A stretch of 64,000 nucleotides of DNA, taken from contig OX411558.1 of the NCBI GenBank assembly GCA_948146395.1, positions 36,202,350-36,266,349 of the forward strand, given 5' to 3'. Origin of the DNA: Fragum whitleyi (taxonomy: Eukaryota; Mollusca; Bivalvia; Cardiida; Cardiidae). The notes below the pieces were generated by a model. The model did not search any database, was not told where the DNA came from, and saw only the letters and a list, made by a program, of their open reading frames with translations. Made by a program: the position numbers and the translations under genes. Of the stretch, positions 42,725 through 52,669 are shown one piece after another (the stretch's first letter is position 1; each line of letters starts with the position of its first letter).

Positions 42725-43465
42725 AAATGCGTAAAGCATTAAGTTACTCTCCATTCATTACCCCTGGCACAATACGCTAGCGAAACTTCGGCTTTTTATT
42801 GTTCTTTTAATATGTGTAATAATTATAGTATTATATACCTTGATTAGCCAATCAGAATGACTATGATGTAATGCCACTCTTCACAAAAGAGATCGAACCG
42901 ACTGTTTCTTATGCTAAAAAATAATGTGGTTAAAACATATGTCATATAGCAAGGCTGTAGGGTATTCGCCAATTTGATTTGGATATGCGAAAAGGTGACA
43001 AAATACAGCGAAGACTGGTACGAATTAACAGAAAGACTTTATTTTTCGGAAATGTTTCAGTCATTAATCCGTAAGAGCCTAGGAAAAAAAATGACTTGCA
43101 TTATGAAAATTGGCTATCTAAATATTTATCCGATGACGTAGGATATGACGTAGTTTTCAGACTAAAATAAGATCAATATTTCTCACAAAAAAAAATTGAG
43201 ATCACTTATAAAAATGTTTCATGAATTATTCATGAGAACGAGAAAATGCTAGGAAGTTGTCCCAGGGTCGATGAATGCAGTTTACGTAATGAAGCGACAC
43301 TGGGTTACCGAGGATGGAGTCCGACACGCTAAATGCCAATTGGGCTATGAAGCCGGCTTTTTCCAAGTGTAGAGAGAAAACTATCGTTTATGCCTTTTCC
43401 TTTAAAAAAAACATGTTTGTTTTTTTGCGTCGGGTCGAAAAATCTTTCATTAGGAGAACCACAAA
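42725..43465. other. Unassigned spacer with a tRNA-like remnant
   Basis: GGATGGAGTCCGACACGCTA and TTGGGCTATGAAGCC near 43310-43362 look like a decayed reversed SINE head. The rest is unrecognised. Confidence 0.35.
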
Positions 43466-43469
43466 AGCT

Positions 43470-43745
43470 ACATTTTCACCAGTGAGATTATAGCTTTTGT
43501 TGTCCACCAACTGAAAGAAATATCGATCTTTTACTTAAACATGCTCTATACAACCGCCGAGTGAGGATAAAGATATTATTGATGGTGATTCTTCATTCAA
43601 TAAAAACAAGCTAAGTGACAGGTGAAGAGTGCCATTTAATTGTGCTATTAATGATGACAACTTAATATATGGCTTACTGGGAAGGAACGTAAATACCCTA
43701 ATGACAGATACACTGTATGCGGTATATAAGAGTTCATTCTTAAAC
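43470..43745. repeat. Block C, copy 1 (upstream of tRNA-Met 1)
   Basis: An AAAGCTACATTTTCACC / ATAGCTTTTGTTG hairpin is followed by ACAACCGCCGAGTGAGGATA, AAGCTAAGTGACAGGTGAAG, AGTGCCATTTAATTG and a GATACACTGTATGCGGTATA segment. The same order is at 46690-46945 and 48741-49010. Confidence 0.75.
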
Positions 43746-43882
43746 GCTTTGTATAAGATTATCGAGAAATAAAAAATATAATTAATCACTGTAATTCGAC
43801 ACTTTCGGTCCAATTGCCTTCAAACTTTAACGAATGTTTGTCAACATAAATTCTAATACAAGTTCGAAATCTCGACACTGTA

Positions 43883-44309
43883 CAGTTAGTAACATAGTGA
43901 AATTGGCTGTCATTCCGATCAATGCCATTCTGAATAGCTCACTCAGGGCTCACCCAAACATTAAAAAAAAAACGCTCCAAAATCACTAAAACGATAAGAT
44001 AAACAACAACATTCAACATGAAAATCGGTTGCCAAAATCCTCGGTTTCATAAACATAATTGAATTTTTAAGCGTATAATTGGTTCGTGAAGACATGGGAA
44101 GCTATTCATAGAACCTATATACATGTTTTATTAAAGGGAGGGAATAAATATCGCTAATTTTGTTCATCCCTAAGAAAATAAGCGATATTGAAAAACGGTA
44201 ACATCCTTTGAAATTCAAAACTCAAATCTTGCCCTAAATATTCATTCGATTTTATTCGAAATTAATTCCAAAATCATTCATCTTGTCCATTTTACGGTGT
44301 TCTTAACTG
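43883..44309. mobile_element. Complete TA-flanked MITE, CAGTTA...TAACTG family
   Basis: TA at 43881-43882 and 44310-44311. The ends CAGTTAGTAACATAGTGAAA and CGGTGTTCTTAACTG are inverted. It has the same internal order as 15045-15485, including a central CGCTAATTTTGTTCATCC hairpin, though that hairpin is less perfect here. It is inserted beside block C: the GTATGCGGTATATGAAAGTT words on its right are block-C sequence. Confidence 0.8.
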
Positions 44310-44387
44310 TATGCGGTATATGAAAGTTCATTTTTAAACGCTTTCCGTTAGATTATCGAGAAAGAAAGAAATAAAATCGCTTTTTGA

Positions 44388-44475
44388 CTCACCTGAGCAC
44401 GTCGTGTCAATGGTGAGCTATTGTTCTCTAGCTATATCCGGCGCCGTCGTCCGGCCGCCCGTCGCCATCTTGTGT
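44388..44475 (-). mobile_element. Solo end of a tandem-core element
   Basis: CTCACCTGAGCACGTCGTGT, GGTGAGCTATTGTTCTC and GGCGCCGTCGTCCGGCCGCC are, in reverse, the terminal CACAATAGCTCACC...GCTCAGGTGAG seen at 11695 and 63545. Confidence 0.6.
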
Positions 44476-44684
44476 GCACTCTAGATGCACTCTAGAAGCT
44501 TTTGTTGTTCATTCAATAAAATATAAATCGATCTTACACTGAAAAAGACGAGTATCCTCTATTAAATAATTTTGCAATTGTTTCGCAAAAAAGAGAAAAT
44601 ATAAAACATTTGGGAGGGGGGGGGGGGCGTTCAATTTTTCGTATAAATAGACTGTTCATGTACCAATACTTAAAGCAAAATTAA

Positions 44685-44774
44685 TGCCCCGGATGAGGAT
44701 CGAACTCACGACCTTCAGATTACTCTGATGTGTGGATTATGAGACTGACGCGCTACCTACTGCGCTACCGAGGC
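44685..44774 (-). tRNA. tRNA-Met(CAT), elongator, with 17-nt intron, copy 1
   Basis: On the minus strand the gene starts GCCTCGGTAGCGCAGTAGGT and ends CCGGGGCA. Acceptor, D, anticodon and T arms all pair, with one G-T pair at the T stem. Anticodon CAT is at 44741-44739. The mature 73-nt sequence closely resembles animal elongator tRNA-Met. A 17-nt intron (44721-44737) lies after A37. C32 can pair with the third-last intron base (G), the anticodon-intron pair that eukaryotic tRNA splicing endonuclease needs. AAAA at 44677-44680 on the plus strand gives a T4 Pol III terminator just downstream. Confidence 0.93.
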
Positions 44775-45054
44775 ACATGTACATCAGTTGACATGCTTCC
44801 TTTGAAATTTGGCTATAAAATGCCCTTTATAGAAATGGCTAGCAGCCTTGTCAATATTCAAAAATGTGACATTCGACTCAGCTTTCAACATACGCCAGTA
44901 CTGTGTTCGGGATACAAAGAAAGTTGGAAAAGATCTTTAAAGGAACACCACTTTCAACATGTAATCACTTGCAAAGCTGGACACCGCTAAATTGTGTTTA
45001 AAGTTTTCGTGAACGTTTTATTTCCCCTTAATACTAGGCAGATGTTGGCATTCT

Positions 45055-45850
45055 TTTGGTTAGGACGACGGATCAGTTTAGTAAAAGCAACAGTTACAGC
45101 ATTTTGCTAGAATTGTGGCCTCTAGAGTGATTCATTTAAAAATGGGTCAATTTGTGTCGTCTAAAGAGTAAACAAGGAAAATGTCATAAAGACCCCCTTT
45201 CCCGTGATATCATATGGATTATTCCCTTTTCAATAGGGTTCATCCTTGTGACCTGACGAATATTCTGATTCATTTTCATGAAGATTGGACCTTAATTGTG
45301 GCTCCTAGAGTGTTGAAAAGAAACGTGTCAATATGGCTATTTTTACCGTGATATCATATGAATCCTACCCATTTTCAAAAGGGTCCATCCTTGTGACATG
45401 ATAAAGAATCTCACCAAGTTATATGAAGATTCGACCATAAATGTTGTCTCTAAAGTGTTAACAAGAAATATGTCTTTAGTTCCTCTTTTCCAGTGATATC
45501 CTATAGATCCTTCCCGTTTACGATAAGGTTCATCTTCGTGCCCCGACAAACATTTTCGTCAAGTTTCATAAAGATCGGACCATAGTTGTTGCCCCTAGAG
45601 TGCAAACAAGAATAGTGGTCATTAAGGCTTATTTTCACGTGATATGGATCCTTCCATTTTCAATATGGTTAATTATTGTTACCTGACAAACATTCTGATC
45701 AAGTTTCAGGAAGATTTGCCAAAATACGTGCCCTCTTGAGTGTTAACACTTGAAATATTGACGTCTGACGACGCACGGCGCACGGCGGACGATAGACAGT
45801 TTATGGTCACAAAACCTCACATTGAGCACACTGTGCGCAGTTTAGCGAAA
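45055..45850 (+). mobile_element. Tandem-core element, about five ~145-bp units
   Basis: Units share GTGATATCATATGGATCCTT-like, TTTTCAATAGGGTTCATCCT, TGTGACCTGACAAACATTCT and CCCCTAGAGTGTTAACAAG-like words. The tail is GACGACGCACGGCGCACGGC followed by GAGCACACTGTGCGCAG. The core differs from other elements but the tail architecture is shared. Confidence 0.75.
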
Positions 45851-45854
45851 GGTA

Positions 45855-46190
45855 AATAAATAATATGATCAAATTTCTTTACTGTCCCCTGGTCTTGTGC
45901 CTTTATTTGTAGAAGGAGAAGTTGCTTGTAGGAACCAATCTCTTAACATTTTTCCACATTTTTCTAAATCACATAGGTTGGCTTTATTTCAAAATATCCG
46001 CGCCATCTATATTGCCATCTGAAATGTCTTTCGTTTAAGATCAATCTAATTCTTCTGCAAGAAAAGTGAAAAGGACGAACTGACCAGCATTTGTAAGAAA
46101 ACAGGATATTTCCAACACAAAAAGGGGTGGGGATCGAATAATTTATAGCTCGTTAGAACATAGCATTTGTTCTGCTTTCTCGAGATAACG
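45855..46190. other. Unassigned spacer
   Basis: GAAGGAGAAGTTGCTTGTAGG near 45913 resembles one arm of the hairpin inside 40208-40438. Otherwise nothing. Confidence 0.35.
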
Positions 46191-46194
46191 TTAT

Positions 46195-46530
46195 CACGTC
46201 TTGCTATATTACATCGCTAATTGAGGACGGCACACATAGATTGGCAGAAAAATAAGACAAAACCCATGGGAAACAACAAGTAAAGATTAATAACACGTTT
46301 TTGTCAAGCTTAAATTATAATATATGGTGGCCTAGGGCAGCCACCTGTTTAATATTGCAAACAGTAGTGATAACTTAATGTCGCTTGCTATATTTAATTG
46401 CTTATTAAAACTGGCACTCGTAAATTGACATAAAATAGGACAAAACCCATTGGAAACAAATAAGAAAATTTAATTAGAATGTTATAAAAGATGTTCTATT
46501 GTAATATATGGTGGCATAGAAAGATAATCT
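46195..46530 (+). repeat. Two-unit tandem repeat, ~190-bp period
   Basis: GACAAAACCCATGGGAAACA / GGACAAAACCCATTGGAAAC and TATAATATATGGTGGCCTAG / TGTAATATATGGTGGCATAG recur once in the same order. Divergence is high. Confidence 0.65.
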
Positions 46531-46589
46531 CTCGAACTAACCTTATACGGGAAACAACGTTCTTGCTGTATTGAATAAATCACGCATAG

Positions 46590-46945
46590 ATTGACAGGTT
46601 AAGAGTGCCATTTTTGTACTATAAAAGCTGAGAACCTAATATATATTTTACTGAGATGGGACAAAATACCCTTCTGACTGATACAATGAATGTTTTTGGC
46701 TGTTCACTCAATGAAATATTTATCGATTTTTTATGAACCAAACAATGATCATCTATACAACCGTCGAGTAAGAATGGAATAAGCACTATTAATTATGGTA
46801 ATTCATCGTTCCTTACAAACAAGCTAAGTGACAGGTGAAGAGTGCCATTTAATTGGACCATTAATGCTGACAACTTAATATATGACTTATTATGATGGGA
46901 CGTAAATACCCCTATAACTGATACACTATATGTGTTACACAAAAG
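46590..46945. repeat. Block C, copy 2, with a partial extra copy
   Basis: 46590-46685 is a short partial unit (TTGACAGGTTAAGAGTGCCA ... GAGATGGGACAAAATACCC). 46690-46945 repeats the block C order: GCTGTTCACTCAATGAAATA, ACAACCGTCGAGTAAGAATG, AAGCTAAGTGACAGGTGAAG, GACGTAAATACCCC. It lies about 410 bp upstream, in plus coordinates, of tRNA-Met 2. Confidence 0.75.
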
Positions 46946-47357
46946 TTCTTACTTCTTACGAATAATTCATAGATTTTTATTTCATCATGCGTAGTAAATG
47001 TATTAATGAAATACGCTCACCTTATTTTTATCTTGTTTCAGTCACTGTTTAGCGAAACACGGGTATACGAAAGGAACGTTTGGAAGCAGAGTCGAACATT
47101 CAATTTTACTTTCCCTCGGACGATACATCAAAACTATTCAAACAATCAGGTAGACTTGTATTCCAGGGATAGTTTTATAAACAAGATCGGTGTTAAAAAC
47201 GAATGAACAATAGAAATAATAGAATGAAAACTCCCCTAAAAAAATAAAGAAAAAAAAATGATTAACAAACAAAAAAACAATTCACACACAAGGCAAGTCC
47301 GTTCACCATATCTTTCAATGGCATTTTCTTACCGATATTGACCGAAAGCAAAATTTA

Positions 47358-47449
47358 TGCCCCGGGTGAGGATTGAACTCACGACCTTCAGATTACTCTG
47401 ATTTATGTGGATTATGAGACTGACGCGCTACCTACTGCGCTACCGAGGC
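47358..47449 (-). tRNA. tRNA-Met(CAT), elongator, with 19-nt intron, copy 2
   Basis: It has the same mature sequence as the other copies except GTTCAATCC in the T loop. The acceptor stem is fully paired (GCCTCGG with CCGGGGC). The intron, 47394-47412, reads ATCCACATAAATCAGAGTA on the minus strand after A37. The C32-G(-3) anticodon-intron pair is present. A T4 terminator follows within about 5 nt, as AAAA on the plus strand near 47350. Confidence 0.93.
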
Positions 47450-47499
47450 ACATGACGTAATATTGAAATGAGTGCGGTCATATTTGGGGATTCCCGACG

Positions 47500-47645
47500 G
47501 CGCCACTCATCCTTTTAACTATTTGTCTCCCACCAAAGGATTGATAATCGTAGACCTATGGGGATAGTAGCTTGAGGCTAGGAAAAGATGAGATGGTAGT
47601 TTTTGCGATTCCTAGCGTTGGCGCAGATATAACGTCTACATGTTA
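47500..47645 (+). repeat. tRNA-derived SINE (family S1), head lost
   Basis: CTATTTGTCTCCCACCAAAG, ATAATCGTAGACCTATGGGG, GCTTGAGGCTAGGAAAAGAT and GATTCCTAGCGTTGGCGCAG follow the S1 order. The 5' head is truncated. Confidence 0.65.
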
Positions 47646-47649
47646 ACTC

Positions 47650-48030
47650 AAACTATTGTCTAGAAATGGTAGGGAGTCCCTAGTCAATCTATGAATTACC
47701 GTATAAGCACATATCTACCGCAGGAAAAGAAATTTTGGGGGGACAATTCCCAACACTATGTACTGATCTTGTGACCGCAGTAAACGCATCATTATCAAAA
47801 TCGGATTTAATGCATCGTTTTTAAAGAGTCATATCAAAAATATGCAAATGCTTTTACAAGTTCCTCCAACTTCGTAAAAAGTAAGATAACCAAAAAGTGA
47901 AAGTGCACAATTTCATTTGGAACTCAGTATATTTAACTGCGGATGAATATTGAATTTCAAATTCACTAAAAGTAACATTTAATGATGAAATTGACTTAAG
48001 TTTATATCTTAAATTATAAAGAATTGTTTC
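47650..48030. other. Unassigned spacer
   Basis: No feature recognised. Confidence 0.4.
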
Positions 48031-48034
48031 TGTT

Positions 48035-48470
48035 TATCCAAGATGTAGTGATAGTTTTGTTGTATATTAGCCACTCACTTATTGAGTTCAAATCTTCACA
48101 AAGCTGACTTTCAATTGAGGCTCTTGATTTTTGTTTTAGCTAAAACAGCAGAGTCATCAGCATACAACAGAAGTTTATTTTTTTAAAAAAAACATTTGGT
48201 ATTTCATTCACATTGAGGAGAAAAAAGGGGACCTAAGATTGAACCTTGTGGGACACCACATGTAACAGATGACGGTCTTGAAAAAAAAAAAAAACCCCAA
48301 AAAAACAAAAAAAAACCCAGATATGTCAACAAGTTGCTGTCTGCATGGCAAATACGATTTAAACCATTGGATGATGTCAATACCAAGGCCTATACATTCG
48401 AGGTTAATAACGAGTATGGATTGATCTACAGTGTCGAATGCTTTTTGAAGATCTGATAAAGCCATTTCCT
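48035..48470 (-). pseudogene. LINE reverse transcriptase fragment, frameshifted
   Basis: The minus strand encodes, in pieces, MALSDLQKAFDTVDQSIL, then WFKSYLPCRQQLVDISG, then VTCGVPQGSILGPL, then LLYADDSAVLAKTKIKSLN, then ESQLCEDLNSISEWL. These are consecutive conserved blocks of a non-LTR retrotransposon reverse transcriptase, including the catalytic YADD. At least three frameshifts and a T-rich insertion (around 48280-48320) break the frame. Endonuclease, N- and C-terminal parts are absent. The CR1/Jockey-type wording is my reading. Such a LINE could have mobilised the SINEs nearby, but that is inference. Confidence 0.88.
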
Positions 48471-48479
48471 ACAAGGTTG

Positions 48480-48735
48480 ATCCTATCTAATTGAAACCGA
48501 CCGAAATCGGTTACGTAAATGATGAAAATTTTTTCTTTAACCAGACTGAAAAATATATGAAATATTCACTTGATTAAGATAAGATTCAATCTGATCATAT
48601 ACAACACACTCAAAAACTTTTGATATCACGCTCAAAATTGAATATGCCATCGAACCACTCTTATGGGGGCATCAATGTTTTGCAAATACATCTTGTTTGG
48701 TTTTCGTATAAGATCGAAATTTTTTTTATTTTGGG
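48480..48735. other. Spacer with a solo GGGGGCAT element end
   Basis: TTATGGGGGCATCAATGTTT followed by TGCAAATACATCTTGTTT at 48660-48698 matches the right terminus of 15728-16020 (GGGGGGCATTAGTGTTTCAC). No other part of that element is present. Confidence 0.5.
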
Positions 48736-48740
48736 AGAAA

Positions 48741-49010
48741 ACAAAAGCTATATTTAACTTTCGAAAATGTAGCTTTGGCTTTTACCCAATGAGATATAAA
48801 TCGATATTTTTAGCCAAACAAATATCCACTATAAAACCGCCGAGTAGGAATAAAAACTTTTATTTTTGGTGGTTCTTCATTCCATAAAAACAAGCTAAGT
48901 GACAGGTAAAGAGTGCCATTTAATTGGTCCATTGATGCTGACAACTAAATATATATGACCTACTGTATTGGGACGTACATACCTTTATAACCGATACACT
49001 GCATATGGAA
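48741..49010. repeat. Block C, copy 3
   Basis: AAAACAAAAGCTATATTTAA faces GAAAATGTAGCTTTGGCTTT in a hairpin. Then come ATAAAACCGCCGAGTAGGAA, AAGCTAAGTGACAGGTAAAG and GATACACTGCATATGGAATA, as in copies 1 and 2. It runs directly into the minisatellite. Confidence 0.75.
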
Positions 49011-49740
49011 TATGAAAGTTCCTTTTAATATGGCTTTCTATGATGGGACGTAAATACCCCTATAAGTGCTACACTGCATATGGGATATAAAAGTTCTTTT
49101 ACAAATAGCTGGCAGTGTTGAGTACTAAATACCCTTATAACTGCTATACTGCATGTGGAATATGGAAGTTTCTTTATATATGGGTTACAGAGGTGAGTCG
49201 TAAATACCCCTATAACTGCATATGGAATATGAAACTACTTTTACAAATGGCTGACAGTGATGAGTCATAAATACCCTTATAACTGCTATACTGCATGTGG
49301 AATATGGAAGTTTCCTTAAAAAGGTATTAATGATTTACAAGTGTGTTGGAAAAATCCTAATAACTGATACACTGCATATAGAATATGAAAGATTCTTTAT
49401 AATGGTAATAATGATTTACGGATGAGTCGGAAATACCCTTATAACTGCTACACTGCATATAGAAAATGAAAGTTTCTTTATAATGTTATTTATAACTTAT
49501 CGGGTGAATCGTAAATACCCTAATAACTGCTTCACTGCATATAGAATATGTGAGTTTTTTAATGGTAATTATGACTTACCATGGTGATCCGTAAACTTCT
49601 CTTCATATAGAACATTAAAGTTTCTTTAAAATGGTATTAATGACTTACTGGGTGAGTCGGAAATACCCAAATAACTGCTACACTGCATATAGAATATGAG
49701 CGTTTCTTTATAATAGTATTATGACTTATGATTTATGTTG
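48966..49740. repeat. Minisatellite, about ten 70-90-bp degenerate units
   Basis: The consensus is AAATACCCTTATAACTGCTA, CACTGCATATAGAATATGAA and AGTTTCTTTATAATGGTATT, then TGACTTACTGGGTGAGTCG. Units vary in length by deletion. It is an expansion of the last segment of block C, which is single in copies 1 and 2. Confidence 0.85.
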
Positions 49741-49744
49741 CTGG

Positions 49745-50155
49745 TCATAATCTATATACCTGTAGGTCAAAAATACTTACCATTATCAGATAAAGTAAAT
49801 ATAATGATGATTTGTTTTAAGTACAATCGATGTCTTATGTAATTTTTTAACATATATCGATGAAAATAGCGACCTATAACAGCCCTGCAAAATGACATAG
49901 ATTGTAACCCCTGGATTCAATATATGGGGAATATGAAAGTTCCTTTATATAAGGCTTAATGTGACAATACAATACATTACAATACAATACAATGCATGTA
50001 ACTCCATGTTATACTTTTTCATTTTTAAGGCAAACAAGTTTTTTTTTTAAAATCAAGGTTATAAGATATTCAAAATTAATTAATGGAAGGTAAGTAAGTT
50101 TGTTCACCATGTTAAAAGGTTTTTCTTCCATCACAGAATTTGGCCACAAGCAAAA
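49745..50155. other. Unassigned spacer with ACAAT tract
   Basis: ACAATACAATACATTACAAT at 49965-49990 is a short pentanucleotide tract. The rest is unrecognised. Confidence 0.5.
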
Positions 50156-50159
50156 TCAA

Positions 50160-50251
50160 TGCCCCGGGTGAGGATCGAACTCACGACCTTCAGATTACTC
50201 TGATATATGTGGATTATGAGACTGACGCGCTACCTACTGCGCTACCGAGGC
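50160..50251 (-). tRNA. tRNA-Met(CAT), elongator, with 19-nt intron, copy 3
   Basis: The mature sequence has canonical B box GGTCGTGAGTTCGATCCTC and a fully paired acceptor stem, GCCTCGG with CCGGGGC. The intron, 50196-50214, is ATCCACATATATCAGAGTA on the minus strand, one base different from copy 2. The C32-G(-3) pair is kept. The AGCAAAAT sequence just outside the 3' end (T4 terminator on the minus strand) is shared by all three genes. Confidence 0.94.
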
Positions 50252-50323
50252 ACATGAATAAATATGTATATGTGCGGTTTGATATCTAGGAAGGAATTAG
50301 AGGATAATTTATTGTTTCAGTAT

Positions 50324-50434
50324 AAGATAGATTTATCTTTCATTGAGCGAACAACAAAATCTTTATTTTCACTGTGGCTGAGCCGCTTGTGAAAATACAG
50401 CTTTTTGTTCACTCAATGAAAGATTGGTCGATCG
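50324..50434. repeat. Foldback hairpin, family H5
   Basis: ATCTTTCATTGAGCGAACAA and TTGTTCACTCAATGAAAGAT pair almost perfectly. The inner AAAATCTTTATTTTCAC / GTGAAAATACAGCTTTTT extends the stem. Relatives are at 54173-54297 and 60456-60580, and block C carries a shorter version. Confidence 0.85.
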
Positions 50435-51721
50435 TTTTCAATGTATTTCATGATTATAATGCAATAAAAAACGAAATGTGGCATTTTTGAAAAAAAAAAA
50501 TGAAATTAAAAGCTCTTCATTTTGCATGTGATTGGCGTTAAAGGTAGAATGGGTCCCTTAGATGACACCAAGCATGGAGAATTGAACCAAAGTAGGGTTG
50601 GTCTGTTTTTCGCACCAATTTTGTGAGCTAATTCTAGTTATCAAGTAGTATTTTTTCTGAGACCCGAGAACGTTCGCGAAACGTTTAAATAGTGGTGGCC
50701 CGCGACTTACACTACCCTTGAAATTTGAAATTGAATTTTGAATGTGATTTTGTAAAGGCAACTTTATGTGGCATAAAAAAGTCATCATTTTTTATTTTAA
50801 GACCAGTCAACACTGATACCTTTTTATAGACCGATCGTTTGACTGTTGAATTCCATGTTCCTTATCGTAAAAACTTTTTACAATAACATTCAACATAAAT
50901 TGAAAAGAATATCTCTAGTTAGTTGGTCTAATTCTCTTGAAAATAAATAAGAAACTAAAATGATATGGCAATGTGTAACTGGTTTTCGTGGACAATTCTT
51001 TAGAAATAGCTTTATATTGAACCAAACATGAAGTGACGTGTTGTGTTATGTACATGTTCATGACATTTAATGTTTGAAATAGATCCGTGAGATTTATCTT
51101 ATTGACCCTAATCTGACCCCTCACGGTTATTCAGATGAATAAAAAACTGACAATTCCTACTCGGCTTTGCACGCGCTTTCATAGGAATAAATAACACACA
51201 GTTTTGAATGTAATATATTTTTTTCTAATTAATTGACTATGTCGGTAATTGTTGTTTAAGCATTTTTCCACAATGTTCAAAAAAACCAATGTACAAATCA
51301 ACAAAAGAGAAAATGAAAGTATAGTAGTCAATTAGGGCCATGATAAGCATCTTCAAAATGAAGAAATCGCATGTTTATTTTCTAATGTCACGAGAAAATA
51401 TGATGAGAATAATTACATTAACAAATATACAACTCATACACTCATCCTTGGAGTTTAATGATATTCTTCGTCACTGAAAAGGGTGTTCCATGCCACATCT
51501 CTTGTGCTTACATGTACACTATGCCAGAAAAACATTTTTCTTTAAGGAGGAATTATCGTGACTGCTTATCTTGCGTCAACTGCACTCTTGATTTATAATA
51601 TTGTTACGCGATTTCCCTAAAAATCCGAAAATACAAATCTAGAAAGAAATGATTCGAATTAGATCGTATAAAATACGAAAAAAAAAACAACAACATTAAA
51701 TACGCCGCCGAATGTAGTCGT

Positions 51722-51975
51722 ATATTGGCATCATCTCCGTCCGTCCGTCCGTATGTCTGTCTGTCCGTAGGTACAATTCTTGTTAAAACAACCTCTGCTT
51801 CAATTGTGGACGGATTTCCATTTTCACAGAATGTCCCTCGTCATGTGACCACGCACATATCGTCACGATTTTCGGATACCATGCTGCGTCGCGGAAAAGG
51901 GACCTTTATTGAAAATTTGCCCGTATTGTGACACCTGCAACTTTGATATTATTTAAATAAGTCTTTTCAACAATT
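51722..51975 (-). mobile_element. Tandem-core class element, A-specific
   Basis: TTGGCATCATCTCCGTCCGT followed by CCGTCCGTATGTCTGTCTGT is a reversed GACGGA tract. The ~200 bp after it is unrecognised core. It lies in the part of copy A that is missing from copy B. Confidence 0.5.
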
Positions 51976-52407
51976 TCACGTGTGTATTTGATGAACATAC
52001 GTTTTTCCGCCTCGACAACTTGCTGAAATTAAAGAGTACTAAGGGTTTTCTGAATGAAGAACGGTTAAGCTTTATTCTTCCAAACAATACATTTATTTTC
52101 CAAAAAGTAACTATATTTCCTTTTTTGTCTTAGCTTTTGAAAGTGTATTCTCGCAAAGTAATCTTTGTGCTGCGTCACATGTAAGATATATACTTTTAAA
52201 AAAGAAACTCAAACCATCTTTGATTCCGTTTTGATCGTTGTAGTGGAAGACCAACCATTTCGGACTTACACCATTAAAATAGTACACATTTGATAGTCAG
52301 CCCAACTTCTAAGTCCCCCGAGGCTAAGCTAGGTCCGAAATGAATTGATTGACAAAAGGTATATAGTTCTTAATAATTGAATGGATTAAAGGGAGGTTAT
52401 TAAATAA

Positions 52408-52459
52408 TTCTGAATTTTCTTGAAACCAAGCAGTTTCCGCTTGTTTCTTGAGAAAATGT
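52408..52459. repeat. Hairpin H7 in duplication copy A
   Basis: ATTTTCTTGAAACCAAGCAG and CGCTTGTTTCTTGAGAAAAT pair with few mismatches. The B counterpart is 59010-59052. Confidence 0.75.
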
Positions 52460-52669
52460 TTGCATCACCGAATAAGTCTTATTTTCTTAAAAAATTATCA
52501 AATGTTTGTCTCCAAGAACTGAATATATACCTTTTTTACTGCTAACTTGACGGCCCTTTAATAGAAGCAAAGATATCTAGTATATAAATTATTTTTTATA
52601 TCAACAGCATCGACACGAAATGTCGCAAACCAAGGACAGAGAAAGTTGTCTCCGTCCTTCCAAATTTGA

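Noticed and set aside
48966..49740. CRISPR array
   Set aside because: Units are degenerate, directly adjoining and of variable length with no spacers; the DNA is eukaryotic.
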